Assembly (NCBI GenBank): GCA_020310875.1
Contig: CM035439.1
Span: forward strand, 135,014,753 to 135,078,752
Origin: Ceratopteris richardii
Lineage: Eukaryota > Streptophyta > Polypodiopsida > Polypodiales > Pteridaceae
Length of the DNA: 64,000 nucleotides
Reading direction: 5' to 3'
The translations under genes were made by a program, and so were the position numbers. The notes under the pieces are model-generated. The model was given only the letters and a program-made list of their open reading frames with translations, was not told the DNA's origin and made no database searches. Positions 11,301 through 18,179 of the stretch are shown here, piece by piece. Within the stretch, counting starts at the first letter, position 1, and each line of letters begins with the position of its first letter.

Positions 11301-12881
11301 CTAGTGTTAGTCTACACATTGAAACAACACGCAAGAAAGCTAGAAAAGAGAGGCTATGGACCTATGATCATTAATAGGATCTCCACGAGTGGAGCAGTAC
11401 AACTAGCCACTTTAGAGGGGCATGTCCTCCCAAACTATATTAGCGGATGCAGAGTCAAACTGTATCAGGAACCCCTCACGGAGGAGATGCTAAGCCGACT
11501 CAATATTGCTAAGCAACGTAAAGAGGAGGAAAAACGAATTCGAGAAGAAGCACAGGCAGAGGCCTTAGAGCGTATCAGAAGAATGAAGTTGAGGAGACGA
11601 GGAAGGGACCAGCCTATGACTGACACCCAAGAGTCTCCAGGCTATCACATGGCCATGTGTGAGACTTCAGGTGAACGTACCCATAAGATAGTGGACCGAC
11701 GACCATTTGTGACCCTAGAAATAGGACAAAGAGCTAACACAACAAGCTTGAGGGCTTTAATTGATTCAGGAGCAGCCACAAGTGCAGTTCGGCTTTCTTA
11801 TTGCCAGCAGCTGCAATTGGAGGTGAAACCCATAGAAGCTTACCTGATAGGATTAGGAGGTGTTGAAACCCCTTGTATGGGAGAGGTGGATCTTCCCCTC
11901 TACATACAAGAGGTCCTCATGCCAGCAAAAGTACTAGTGTGTGAAGACGAGGATCTGATCGAACCTCTCGTCTTAGGCCAAGACTGGATCTATGATCACG
12001 CAGTCAACCTCAACCTAAGAAGTGGACTTCTTCAGGCTTGGGTAGGCCAAAGTCGCCTCACGGTTGAATTAGAAAATCAAGCGCTCCAACCAATAGAACA
12101 GGCACCAACTCCTGGTCCCTCCAGGAATCCACAAGAAGATAACCATGTTGTGCTTGTCCAAACTTCTATGGTGCAGAGGAATGTCAAGCTTGCTGAAGGT
12201 TCAGGAGCCAAGAAGGAGTTCCTAAATGATCCAAAGAAGATCCTAAACGAACGGACCGAACATCACTCTACACTAAGGAGGCCGCTGATCGAGAGGCAGG
12301 AGCGCCAACCCGCACAATATAAAGCATCTCATGGCGTGAAGCAGATCTGGATACGCAAGGATGGAAAACCCACAGCTCCAATAGCAGATTCTCAAAGAAA
12401 CAAGAAACGAGCCTCGCCATCAAGGAACAAAGTGAAGAAGCCCCCTAGGATAACCCCTAGGCATACTATTTCTATTTGGGTTCCTAAGCGGTCAATGAAG
12501 GCCACCCCTAATGCTAGACAGATATGGGTGCCCAAGGCTAGCTTACAAGCCCAAATTACTTCACCTACAGGCAAGAGGATAAAGCAGCTTTCACAAGCAC
12601 TCTTGGCCAACAACTCAGAAAGTGACAAGATACCTACACCTCTCACTGTCCCCACTCCCATCAACCCCAGGAATGTCCGGAAATGGGTACCCACAAGGTC
12701 CCACATACATCACACACTCAGACCGAAATCTTCAACTGTCCTTAGCTCTAAGAGCTACGACTCCTGTATCAAAGTGTGGAGAATTAAACGGTGTACTAAA
12801 CCCCTGACCCTATTCTGTAAATCCGTCCACACTAACACAGAAGCATTCCGAGCCCATTGCATAACCAAAGTATGCATCTAG
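5316..12881 (+). CDS. pol: A1 Pol: knuckles-PR-RT-RNaseH-HHCC-HHCC-INT-second PR
   Basis: Open frame following the gag TAG; first in-frame ATG is at 5682. Numbering from GTG 5517 as residue 1: zinc knuckles at C105 (CFRCQGDH) and C134 (CQDCGKEH); coiled-coil and Pro-rich linker; retropepsin 1 with VDSGA, Asp591, and flap-side ILGRPF; RT with YVDD at 1160-1163; RNase H with catalytic Asp1306; a first HHCC module (His1512 to CPVC ending 1553); a second HHCC module (His1638 to CDTC ending 1679); integrase core Asp1730, Asp1770, Glu1806 (DX35E); a GPY-like segment; basic coiled coil; retropepsin 2 with IDSGA, Asp2083, and VLGQDW near 2154; then a basic tail with five IWVPK-like motifs. The usual NAPATFQ of RT reads NALATFQ here (Leu1138); A2 keeps Pro. 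Otherwise all catalytic residues are present. Confidence 0.93.
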   Translation, partial: YCTIERRYTNHTAPDCPYNKQTVRQNYPQPYPQQGRYQNQYPSPHYNRPQQTYQPPYQGQQRPQPVLVQQPPTPTNVIPVKYASTEENPNRAIVPVTPLLSDSDPSDHRFDSAHIDSPQAYYMQSPEHNESYYYEDPSENSGEPEYSNVMFTNPNSRPQPRQGRPPFPRGPCFRCQGDHLVRDCPLPIPTLPQPVTIQGFCQDCGKEHLLRDCPKNPNNMPKITPINVVGLVVDSIGSVTSTAPVQVITRAQAFQQHLGVGPEKSPEVSETGSIPKKRTSAWKDSRERMKRQWAKKINELEESVRETKAKITEITSQPHSHTLPPLPSPSPSISPPSNTPLVNHPPPRVGSVLADPTPEGLDMMFKAYQARLQEGPTAVNLDKSYPRADLEIERMKMCMKLVEQAQAILETSQKFNQTNSVKPDLHFQGLLERLEQLVNKSQVSLPPQAQPVIERGSSPHMVAYVPNSTDAGIPPSIQQYSPEFLREIQEEKWAKEKGDSPPIPEIDDLRDQFPQDIPSIYGDQAEQQEDERLDFESNSLQELPHFTGPWESESLQIRAPTILVRNEDSVIPRNTDVVKNTKVQCHLTVEELLKAKPELWNHVKDQVLELDSNAPKLSAKQKVPEVPLDKIGDMSEGEEGNTYLPITYQGYTTKAIVDSGAGVAIATTSLWKRWGKPTLRPTRMKLQMADGHFERPLGLLEGITLTTCGVEFEHTFAICDFEKNNVYEMILGRPFLRQLQIVQDWGTNSLYLQHLGVTTKVNLKDHTFRDVPPLQWNPIHKAKEDSISVHSGSSPEPSWLHEDTHLWMCKVAEEEEKRRKAREEGAPPGDRPIKDPAYTPMIFPDEEFEPHGWAEILATMDIAVNEEQWTPHCDEEGYDISVFMCQPLLEECDPSEFIGEEENDDDLESIVMDTYFDSEEHYLEDLGVLTQKEEEPLASIKTISAKKGSEGGQKKKKRKVVRQGEEESLFEVPENFKKYEVEDRKILVRMPKREAMIGEAYDNKEKTKKIVVTIEGNEERCTYIGDDLSADEEVELVALLREYRDVFAWHYRDLKGVDPEICSHTIPMTADAKPTKQKPYTYNDNYAAKIKEEIDRLIEAGFIYEIEHTEWVSPIVVVPKKNGKLRVCINLKKVNATMIRDSYPLPITEHLLERVAGKEVYSFLDGFSGYNQVAIAPEDQHKTAFATEWGIFAFRVMPFGLTNALATFQRLMCHVFKEFLRKSLEVYVDDLCAHSQERSYHIPELRQIFNKCRDYRVCLNPEKCVFMVRQGKILGHIVSKNGISTDEDKVRAIAELARPRNVKEVQAFMGHCGYYRRFIHMYAIIAKPLYGLLTNFEWNEECETSFNELKRRLCTAPILTTPDWSKPFHVHVDASNHAIGCVLAQPTGEGNLDLPIAYASRQLNEAERNYTTTEREGLGMIYAVKKFRHYLLANKFKFFTDHQALLYLVNKPCNTGGLVRWFLLLMEYDFEVVVRKGRTHLRADHLSRITSGEPPQGVSDELPDAYLFNLEVVPKWANKLVPILTFGPANKNVKTSKEEVVKSLKYQILAGSMYKQDTEGVLACCVEEDEHASWLQQAHEGLLGNHYSKQRTLQNLKRLGVYWPSMDKEIQEWIHNCPVCQKRPPVEHATLYHVSSIPDWSAPLVEFMRSGTLPNHASLARKRSMEQEAQDYALVGDNLYRRGKDGYLRLCVHESDYLKVLETAHSGVAGGHFGPDRVIKTILFSGLWWPTLHMDAHTYVKSCDTCQRAQYPTRKDEMPLRPMMGGRAFSKWGIDFVGPINPPARNSHAEYIIVATDYLTKWVEVKATTKNDAQTTAKFLFENVFTRYGLPIELVSDRGTHFLNEVIENLLQEFMVMHKKSAPYHPQANGQAESTNKILCNVLTKLVNNKRSDWDKQLHHAVWAYRVAYKTVLNATPFQMVFGQNAVLPLDFLIPALRVAQEHEWNGHELSSRIFDLERLGETRLRAAAGIYAAKKRQKAYFDAHVKDKGLKAGDLVLVYTLKQHARKLEKRGYGPMIINRISTSGAVQLATLEGHVLPNYISGCRVKLYQEPLTEEMLSRLNIAKQRKEEEKRIREEAQAEALERIRRMKLRRRGRDQPMTDTQESPGYHMAMCETSGERTHKIVDRRPFVTLEIGQRANTTSLRALIDSGAATSAVRLSYCQQLQLEVKPIEAYLIGLGGVETPCMGEVDLPLYIQEVLMPAKVLVCEDEDLIEPLVLGQDWIYDHAVNLNLRSGLLQAWVGQSRLTVELENQALQPIEQAPTPGPSRNPQEDNHVVLVQTSMVQRNVKLAEGSGAKKEFLNDPKKILNERTEHHSTLRRPLIERQERQPAQYKASHGVKQIWIRKDGKPTAPIADSQRNKKRASPSRNKVKKPPRITPRHTISIWVPKRSMKATPNARQIWVPKASLQAQITSPTGKRIKQLSQALLANNSESDKIPTPLTVPTPINPRNVRKWVPTRSHIHHTLRPKSSTVLSSKSYDSCIKVWRIKRCTKPLTLFCKSVHTNTEAFRAHCITKVCI
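11700..12080 (+). other. Second retropepsin-like domain in A1 Pol
   Basis: Residues about 2065-2185 of Pol. The segment LRALIDSGAATSAVR has the aspartic-protease active-site motif DSGA preceded by hydrophobic residues. About 70 residues on, LVLGQDWI gives the hydrophobic-hydrophobic-Gly motif typical of the C-terminal part of retropepsins. A2 keeps the same motifs nearly residue for residue. Protease 1 is a distinct sequence (DSGAGVAIA, ILGRPFLRQ), so this is not a recent local duplication. It could process the C-terminal tail or act after assembly; function is inferred. Confidence 0.85.
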
Positions 12882-13050
12882 GATGACACTGACCTTTAAT
12901 CACCACTCACACATATCATAAACACCTCACCACTAATCACTGACCTCCGGGATTGTCGTGTTAGTATTGTGAAGGGAACACCATTACATCTTGTTTCCTA
13001 TGCAACACTAATGTGCCTTTCGTCTTCCAGCAGATAAGCAACCTACTCTC
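12882..13050 (+). promoter_or_regulatory. Intergenic spacer with 3' splice site before the extra ORF
   Basis: A 169-bp spacer. CACTAAT at 13006-13012 resembles a plant branch point, and a pyrimidine-rich run leads to TCTTCCAG with AG at 13029-13030, 20 bp before the ATG at 13051. In A2 the same layout is kept (CACTAAT, pyrimidine tract, CTGCTAG with AG at 30206-30207), although flanking bases differ. It fits a spliced mRNA for the downstream ORF. Confidence 0.65.
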
Positions 13051-16000
13051 ATGGCAACAGCGGCAGGCACAAGCTCTCAGGCAGGATCTGGTGCTCCTAT
13101 CAATTGGGATGCCATGCCAGTGGAAGCTCCACCAACGGCTAGGCCTGAAGAATTCCTGAATGTGCGAAGAATTCCTATTCCAGATCCACCCAGTGGGCTA
13201 ACGGAAAGAGTAAAAGGGCACTCCCATTGGTTCAATGAAATGCCAGGGGATTTGGGAGACGCAGATCACATCTGGGAGTCCAAGATGGAGTGTGGAGGGG
13301 TTTGGTGGACCTTCCAATTCTTTTCAAGAGAATTTGAGACCTTGCAAAATGCAGCTCCACTTCAAGAGATCTGGCAAAAGGCAGGACTTCAAACTTACTT
13401 CAGTGCAGCTCTACCAAAACCTGACTTCCTCAGGTGTTACTACTTGATTGCTACGATGAAACCTACCGGGGATAAAGATCATTCAGGCACGTTCTGGGTG
13501 CCCTCCTTATCTAATCTGGAGGAGATGAGGAAGTTTGAACTAAATGTAACATTAATCAGGGAAGCCCTTCAAATGTATGGCACTCATGTGCCTTCAGATC
13601 GCGACCCCCTGATACCAGAATCAATGAAAAGCAATAGAGTCAAGAAGCTCAAAGACATGTGCGCCCTCACCCCCAACATCGCCATACCCCTGCGGATGTG
13701 CCTCCAGCACTTCGCATTTCCAGCTCAGGACCGTTTCACTCAGCCTCACAAGAAGATATGGTACGGATTGTATTTAGCAGAGACCGGAAGCTTGCCCATT
13801 AAGATGCCGGTATGGATCTTAGATCAGGTATATGAGGCAGGCAAGCGGGGGCTGAGGAAGCCCACCCTACATGGTTGCTGTGCGTTGACTAGAATCATCT
13901 ACAGATGTCTGGCGTATGATGTGCCAGTTGCTCGAGCCCTAAAGTATGCACATCTGGAGTTGTTTAAAGGGCGAAAGTCAGGGAGTCAGCCTGCAAAAAG
14001 AATGCGTGGATCCCTTTCACAAGTCCTGATCCCTCCAGCAACCACTACCGAAGTCTCCACTAGAGAGGAAGCCCCGGTGGCACCAATCACAATCCATCTC
14101 CAGGAGTCTCAACCAAGAGAGGTGGTACAGCCCACTCCCTCTGCCCCTCCGCTACCTACCGATGCAGAATTTGCAGCGATGGCCACTTTCACCGAAGACC
14201 CAAATTTTGATTTTGAAACATTTCTGCAGACGGCTCATCTATCAGACAGTGAAGGTTGCCCTGACAATGTCGATCCGGGGACATCAACCCAAAGAGAACA
14301 TGCACGAGGCGAGACAAGCAGCGTACAGGAGCTAGGAGTGACGCAACCTCCTCAAAGACTAAGCACACAAGCTCAGGAGCAGGCACCAAGGAATAACCCA
14401 GAAGAGAGTGAAGACGAAGCCCCTGCATATACGGCACAGCTCAAACGACTATACCAAACAATCAAGCAGGTACAAAGACGCCATAAAATGTCAGAAGAAG
14501 CAAATAGGGCCCTAGTAAACCAGATGTTACAGTCAGAGCATATCGACCCCCAGTTTGTAGAATCACTAAATCTGTTGGCGGACACTTGTGGCATCAGTGA
14601 AGCAATGAGAACCATGGTCTATCAAGAGAACCCTGCTTATGATCAAAGAAGAATTGATACACGGCCGCGACAAGGAAAGATGATTCAGATGGAAGTATCT
14701 ACCGCGTTAGCTACGTCCACATCAGAAGATGTGCACATGATTAGCCCTAGGCACAATGATGAACCGGAGGAAATTACGCATGCCCCATCTCCCCCATCAT
14801 CTCCTATCCCACCCTCAGAGCCTCTCTCCACGTGTCTTTCTACACAACCATTCTCCTCCTATAGTGAGACCATTGTACACACCCCCATTTCCACTCTCCT
14901 TCCTTCACCCTCATCCATCTCTGTCACTCAAGTTCTTGAACCTCAATTAGGTCACCCTTTCTTCCCCCATGCCGTTGGACAACCATCTGTCACTAGTCAG
15001 ACTCTTTCCATCTCTTTGCCCTCCATCCCTCCATTTCCTCCCCCCCAAACTCTACCTACCCCGTCCCTTGTAACTGCCTCGAGCACCACACTAACCACCC
15101 AACCCTCCTTCTGGACCTACCTTGTAAACATTCTTCAACAGGTTGAGGAACATAAGAAAAAGTCCCTTCCCCAAATTCACTCCCCCACATTCACGGCCAC
15201 CACTATCACACCACCCACTGTCCCGGTGTTCACATTTCACGAATCACACTCACTCATGTCCGATCCCATGGACATCTCACCATCCGCTGGATCACCCACC
15301 ACCACTGTTCTCACAACACCATCACAGGTTATTACACTCACATCACCACTTCCACACACGGTAGGCACAACATCCACTTTTCCCATTCCCACTTCCCAAC
15401 CCCCTGCATCTTCCACCTCATTTAGTCTTGCACTCGACACGATGCTCGAAGCTGCCACTCAGCTTAAGCACGAATATACATTATTGGAAGAAAATAACAA
15501 AGGGCTTTGCACCCTCACAGCAACACTCCAAGAGCGTGTCAATGCTTTGGAGTTCATTCATATGGAGTCACAAAGCAAGATATCCGCCCTCGAACAGGCA
15601 AATGCGCAACTCAAAGCGAGGCATATGGAAGAGAGCAAAGCCATGGAGGAACAGCTGCGCGATCAAATGGGCCGCAATGCACGGCTTCAACGAAACATGG
15701 CTTTGCTACGACGACATCTGGCAGCAGCGCAAGAAGAGAATAGACGGCTTCAACAACAAAACCAAGAGAACCTCGAGGCTGCCATGGAGAACACCCCGGG
15801 AGCACCCATAGACCCGGTCAAATTTCAAGCGGTCCCCTCAGAAAGCATACAACAAATATTGGAAACGTATGCCAATCTGTTAGAAGCACATGATCAGCTT
15901 GTCGACCAGCTAAAGGACTTACAGAGACCCCAAGAGTCTACACCACACCGACAGGAACATAAAGAAATGACAGACGCTGCTACTTCAACCGAACCTGAAC

Positions 16001-17277
16001 ATTCAACGACCAACGACGTGCTGGAGTTACGGCAGCAGATCGCAGAATTAAAACTGAAGTTGATGCAGTACGAACGACCCCCTTCCCCACCAGAGCAACC
16101 GTCAGAAGAAGAAGCAGTTACCATCCCAGTGGAGGAAGCATTCGACGACGCCTACGAGCCTCAACCACTCCCAGGAGGACGCGTAACAGAAGAAGGTCAA
16201 GATACCTATGAGGAACCCCCATCGGCATGGATGAAACAAGTAGAGGAGATGGGGCAAACTCATCAGGAGCGGATATCCACTCAGATGCTGGCAATGAAGG
16301 CCATTGAGGACACCATCCTTCACTCAGAATACTTCAGGCACATCGCCCCTAGACGCCTTATCACTAGTTCAGAACTGCAATACAAGCCCTATTTTGTATT
16401 GTTGGCTGACTACAATGCAGAAATCAAACGAGTCACCAACAAGTGCCCAACATTTGCCACACAGTTCGAACCAGAAGACATACCAGAAGCGGCACGAAAA
16501 GGGGCCATATTCCAACCAACGTGGAGGCAAAAGTTACTCGAAACTTACCCAGAAATGCTTCGAACATGGGATCATGCCCCCATGCATTTGAAGTACAATC
16601 CGTGTTTTGGGCCAGTGCAAAGACGCAGATCATGGAAAGCTTTTGCCATCAAGGTTCAGAATAACGCAAACTGTAAAGAATGGCTCAACTACCCCGCTAT
16701 CGCCCCCCCAACCGGTACTCCTACAGTGTCATACATGATTGCAACCATCAGACATTGGATACCACGCCTCCACCCTATGCCAGATGTCTCTGCCCAGATG
16801 ATGCTCAAGATCCTCGACATGATGCAGGTCGTACTCAAAACTTTTCGCAATGTATGCCGTATTCAACCTCCTATTCCCGGGTTTATTAATGGTAACTACG
16901 ACCTGCTATATGATATGAGCACAACCCCGAGCATACGAGTGGCTTACGCATGGCATGCACGCATAAGATATCTCCCTGCCTGCTACAAGCAAACATTTGA
17001 CGACATGTTCACCACGGGGTTTTGGGAAGCACATTCAGAGGTATTTGCGCCACGGCCTACGCATCTACTCCATCTCTTTGCATGCGAGCAAACGATGCAT
17101 TCCGAGCTTTACACGATGCCACAACCTGACATGCCTGGTACAGTGGATTGGGAGGCCTTGCAACGAGATCTAATCAGAGGTTTAAAAATCAAAGAACAAG
17201 AATTGGCAACCGACCTCCTGCAAAAATACATTGATCAAACGGCGGAAAAGAGGTCTGTCAGAGGCGACAGACCCTAG
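13051..17277 (+). CDS. A1 extra ORF, 1408-aa protein of unknown function
   Basis: ATG 13051 (MATAAGTSSQAG, conserved in A2) to TAG at 17275. Residues about 50-310 form a globular Trp/Tyr-rich domain (SHWFNEMPGDLGD, LQHFAFPAQDRF). It has a counterpart in element C (VHQHFCFPSMHRY) and may be distantly related to the plant-mobile or putative plant transposon protein domain of Ogre-type extra ORFs; that link is inference. Residues about 560-770 are Pro/Ser/Thr-rich; about 793-913 are a strong coiled coil (LEENNK, LQERVNALE, EENRRLQQQN); about 1047-1408 are a conserved helical C-terminal domain. I see no signal peptide or membrane helix, so an envelope glycoprotein is unlikely despite the env-like position. 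The shared presence in A1 and A2 with conservative changes argues for past selection. Confidence 0.88.
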   Translation: MATAAGTSSQAGSGAPINWDAMPVEAPPTARPEEFLNVRRIPIPDPPSGLTERVKGHSHWFNEMPGDLGDADHIWESKMECGGVWWTFQFFSREFETLQNAAPLQEIWQKAGLQTYFSAALPKPDFLRCYYLIATMKPTGDKDHSGTFWVPSLSNLEEMRKFELNVTLIREALQMYGTHVPSDRDPLIPESMKSNRVKKLKDMCALTPNIAIPLRMCLQHFAFPAQDRFTQPHKKIWYGLYLAETGSLPIKMPVWILDQVYEAGKRGLRKPTLHGCCALTRIIYRCLAYDVPVARALKYAHLELFKGRKSGSQPAKRMRGSLSQVLIPPATTTEVSTREEAPVAPITIHLQESQPREVVQPTPSAPPLPTDAEFAAMATFTEDPNFDFETFLQTAHLSDSEGCPDNVDPGTSTQREHARGETSSVQELGVTQPPQRLSTQAQEQAPRNNPEESEDEAPAYTAQLKRLYQTIKQVQRRHKMSEEANRALVNQMLQSEHIDPQFVESLNLLADTCGISEAMRTMVYQENPAYDQRRIDTRPRQGKMIQMEVSTALATSTSEDVHMISPRHNDEPEEITHAPSPPSSPIPPSEPLSTCLSTQPFSSYSETIVHTPISTLLPSPSSISVTQVLEPQLGHPFFPHAVGQPSVTSQTLSISLPSIPPFPPPQTLPTPSLVTASSTTLTTQPSFWTYLVNILQQVEEHKKKSLPQIHSPTFTATTITPPTVPVFTFHESHSLMSDPMDISPSAGSPTTTVLTTPSQVITLTSPLPHTVGTTSTFPIPTSQPPASSTSFSLALDTMLEAATQLKHEYTLLEENNKGLCTLTATLQERVNALEFIHMESQSKISALEQANAQLKARHMEESKAMEEQLRDQMGRNARLQRNMALLRRHLAAAQEENRRLQQQNQENLEAAMENTPGAPIDPVKFQAVPSESIQQILETYANLLEAHDQLVDQLKDLQRPQESTPHRQEHKEMTDAATSTEPEHSTTNDVLELRQQIAELKLKLMQYERPPSPPEQPSEEEAVTIPVEEAFDDAYEPQPLPGGRVTEEGQDTYEEPPSAWMKQVEEMGQTHQERISTQMLAMKAIEDTILHSEYFRHIAPRRLITSSELQYKPYFVLLADYNAEIKRVTNKCPTFATQFEPEDIPEAARKGAIFQPTWRQKLLETYPEMLRTWDHAPMHLKYNPCFGPVQRRRSWKAFAIKVQNNANCKEWLNYPAIAPPTGTPTVSYMIATIRHWIPRLHPMPDVSAQMMLKILDMMQVVLKTFRNVCRIQPPIPGFINGNYDLLYDMSTTPSIRVAYAWHARIRYLPACYKQTFDDMFTTGFWEAHSEVFAPRPTHLLHLFACEQTMHSELYTMPQPDMPGTVDWEALQRDLIRGLKIKEQELATDLLQKYIDQTAEKRSVRGDRP

Positions 17278-17288
17278 GGGGGGGAGAG
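17276..17288 (+). promoter_or_regulatory. A1 polypurine tract
   Basis: A followed by eight G and AGAG, directly abutting the right LTR TGTTG. It primes plus-strand synthesis. It is identical in A2 at 34512-34524. Confidence 0.93.
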
Positions 17289-17868
17289 TGTTGACAGGAT
17301 GCGGGAAGAAGCAAGTATGGACACACATGCAGATCTAGCACTGAGGCTACCCTTCATTTTTTTTCAAAACCCTAACATCATTCTAAAGTGATTCTCATCA
17401 CTACAAACCCTTGTAAATATCATTTCACCTTTTTGTAGCTCCATTTTGTACAAGCCGAGGAGTCCTCGAGCTTGGGGAGCCTTAGATGTAAGTGCCTGCC
17501 AATTTTCATAATTTTTAGATCTCGTTTGGGCCCTCAAATAAGCCCCGGAACCTAATTTTTAACTAGGCCGGACACTAGGTCTGAACAGGGCCAAAGCTAG
17601 TCAAAAACTATAAATAGAGCTAGAGAGCTCATTTTTGGGGTTGGCTTCTTGTAGTTTGAACTTGTTTGAGAGCTTTCTTGCAATAGAAGTGATTCCATTG
17701 TCTTCCTCTCTTTGTCCTTACTGTGTGTGCGCGTGTGTGTGTATGTGTGTGCATGCTTGTGTGCTTCTCACTCACGCACTTGTGCTTCCACTTGCTCGTG
17801 GTCTTCATACCATCCTCATGTCTTCCCGGATTGACATTAAAGGAGGTGCTACTCATCACTGAGCTACA
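17289..17868 (+). repeat. A1 3' LTR (580 bp)
   Basis: TGTTGACAGG...GAGCTACA. I find one difference from the 5' LTR (G at 17470 against T at 1818). TATA box at 17609-17616. Confidence 0.97.
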
Positions 17869-17873
17869 GTCTG
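17869..17873. repeat. Target site duplication GTCTG, right copy (A1)
   Basis: Matches 1632-1636 exactly. The flanking sequence continues element D on both sides. Confidence 0.95.
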
Positions 17874-17995
17874 GTTGGGTATACTTCACTAATACTACAT
17901 TATGTGGGTGTGGTGGTTGTTGTCCTACCACCGATTGTGGTTGGCCATATCCTCCATAAGGTGGGTGGATATACTTCACTGGTTGTTGTCACTGG

Positions 17996-18086
17996 CACTA
18001 TGGCTCTTTCTAGGTTTTTGTCTGGTTGGGTATACTTGATTAGTACTACATTATGTGGATGTGGTGGTTGTTATCCTAGCACCTAT
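17996..18086. repeat. Partial tandem duplication in D around the A1 insertion site
   Basis: CACTATGGCTCTTTCTAGG plus the following GTCTGGTTGGGTATACTT and CTACATTATGTGG motif occur once split by A1 (about 1602-1636 and 17869-17932) and again at about 17990-18086. Discounting A1, the period is about 150 bp. It falls in the Gln/Pro-rich linker of D, a region prone to tandem change. Confidence 0.7.
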
Positions 18087-18179
18087 TTTTCATAAGGTCT
18101 AGGTGCTACTTGTGGTCCTGAGTAAGGGTTATATCTCATAACTTCTCTACCTTGTTCCTTAGGAGGGTATCCATATGGT

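Larger units (their letters stand above)
1637..17868 (+). mobile_element. Element A1: intact Ty3/Gypsy LTR retrotransposon, 16.2 kb
   Basis: A complete element: two 580-bp LTRs, tRNA-Asp PBS, a 1.3-kb leader with a tandem repeat, gag, pol, an extra downstream ORF, a polypurine tract and a perfect GTCTG target duplication. The LTRs differ at one position (T at 1818, G at 17470), so the insertion is young. All three long frames are open apart from one TAG between gag and pol. The integrase carries no chromodomain that I can see. The tRNA-Asp PBS and non-chromodomain pol point to the broad Athila/Tat side of plant Ty3/Gypsy. The domain content (two proteases, two HHCC modules, extra ORF) does not match any lineage I can name. 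It is inserted in element D. Confidence 0.96.

Noticed and set aside
13051-17277. Envelope glycoprotein gene
   Set aside because: The position is env-like but I see no signal peptide, membrane helix or glycoprotein-like Cys pattern; the protein is coiled-coil and low-complexity rich.
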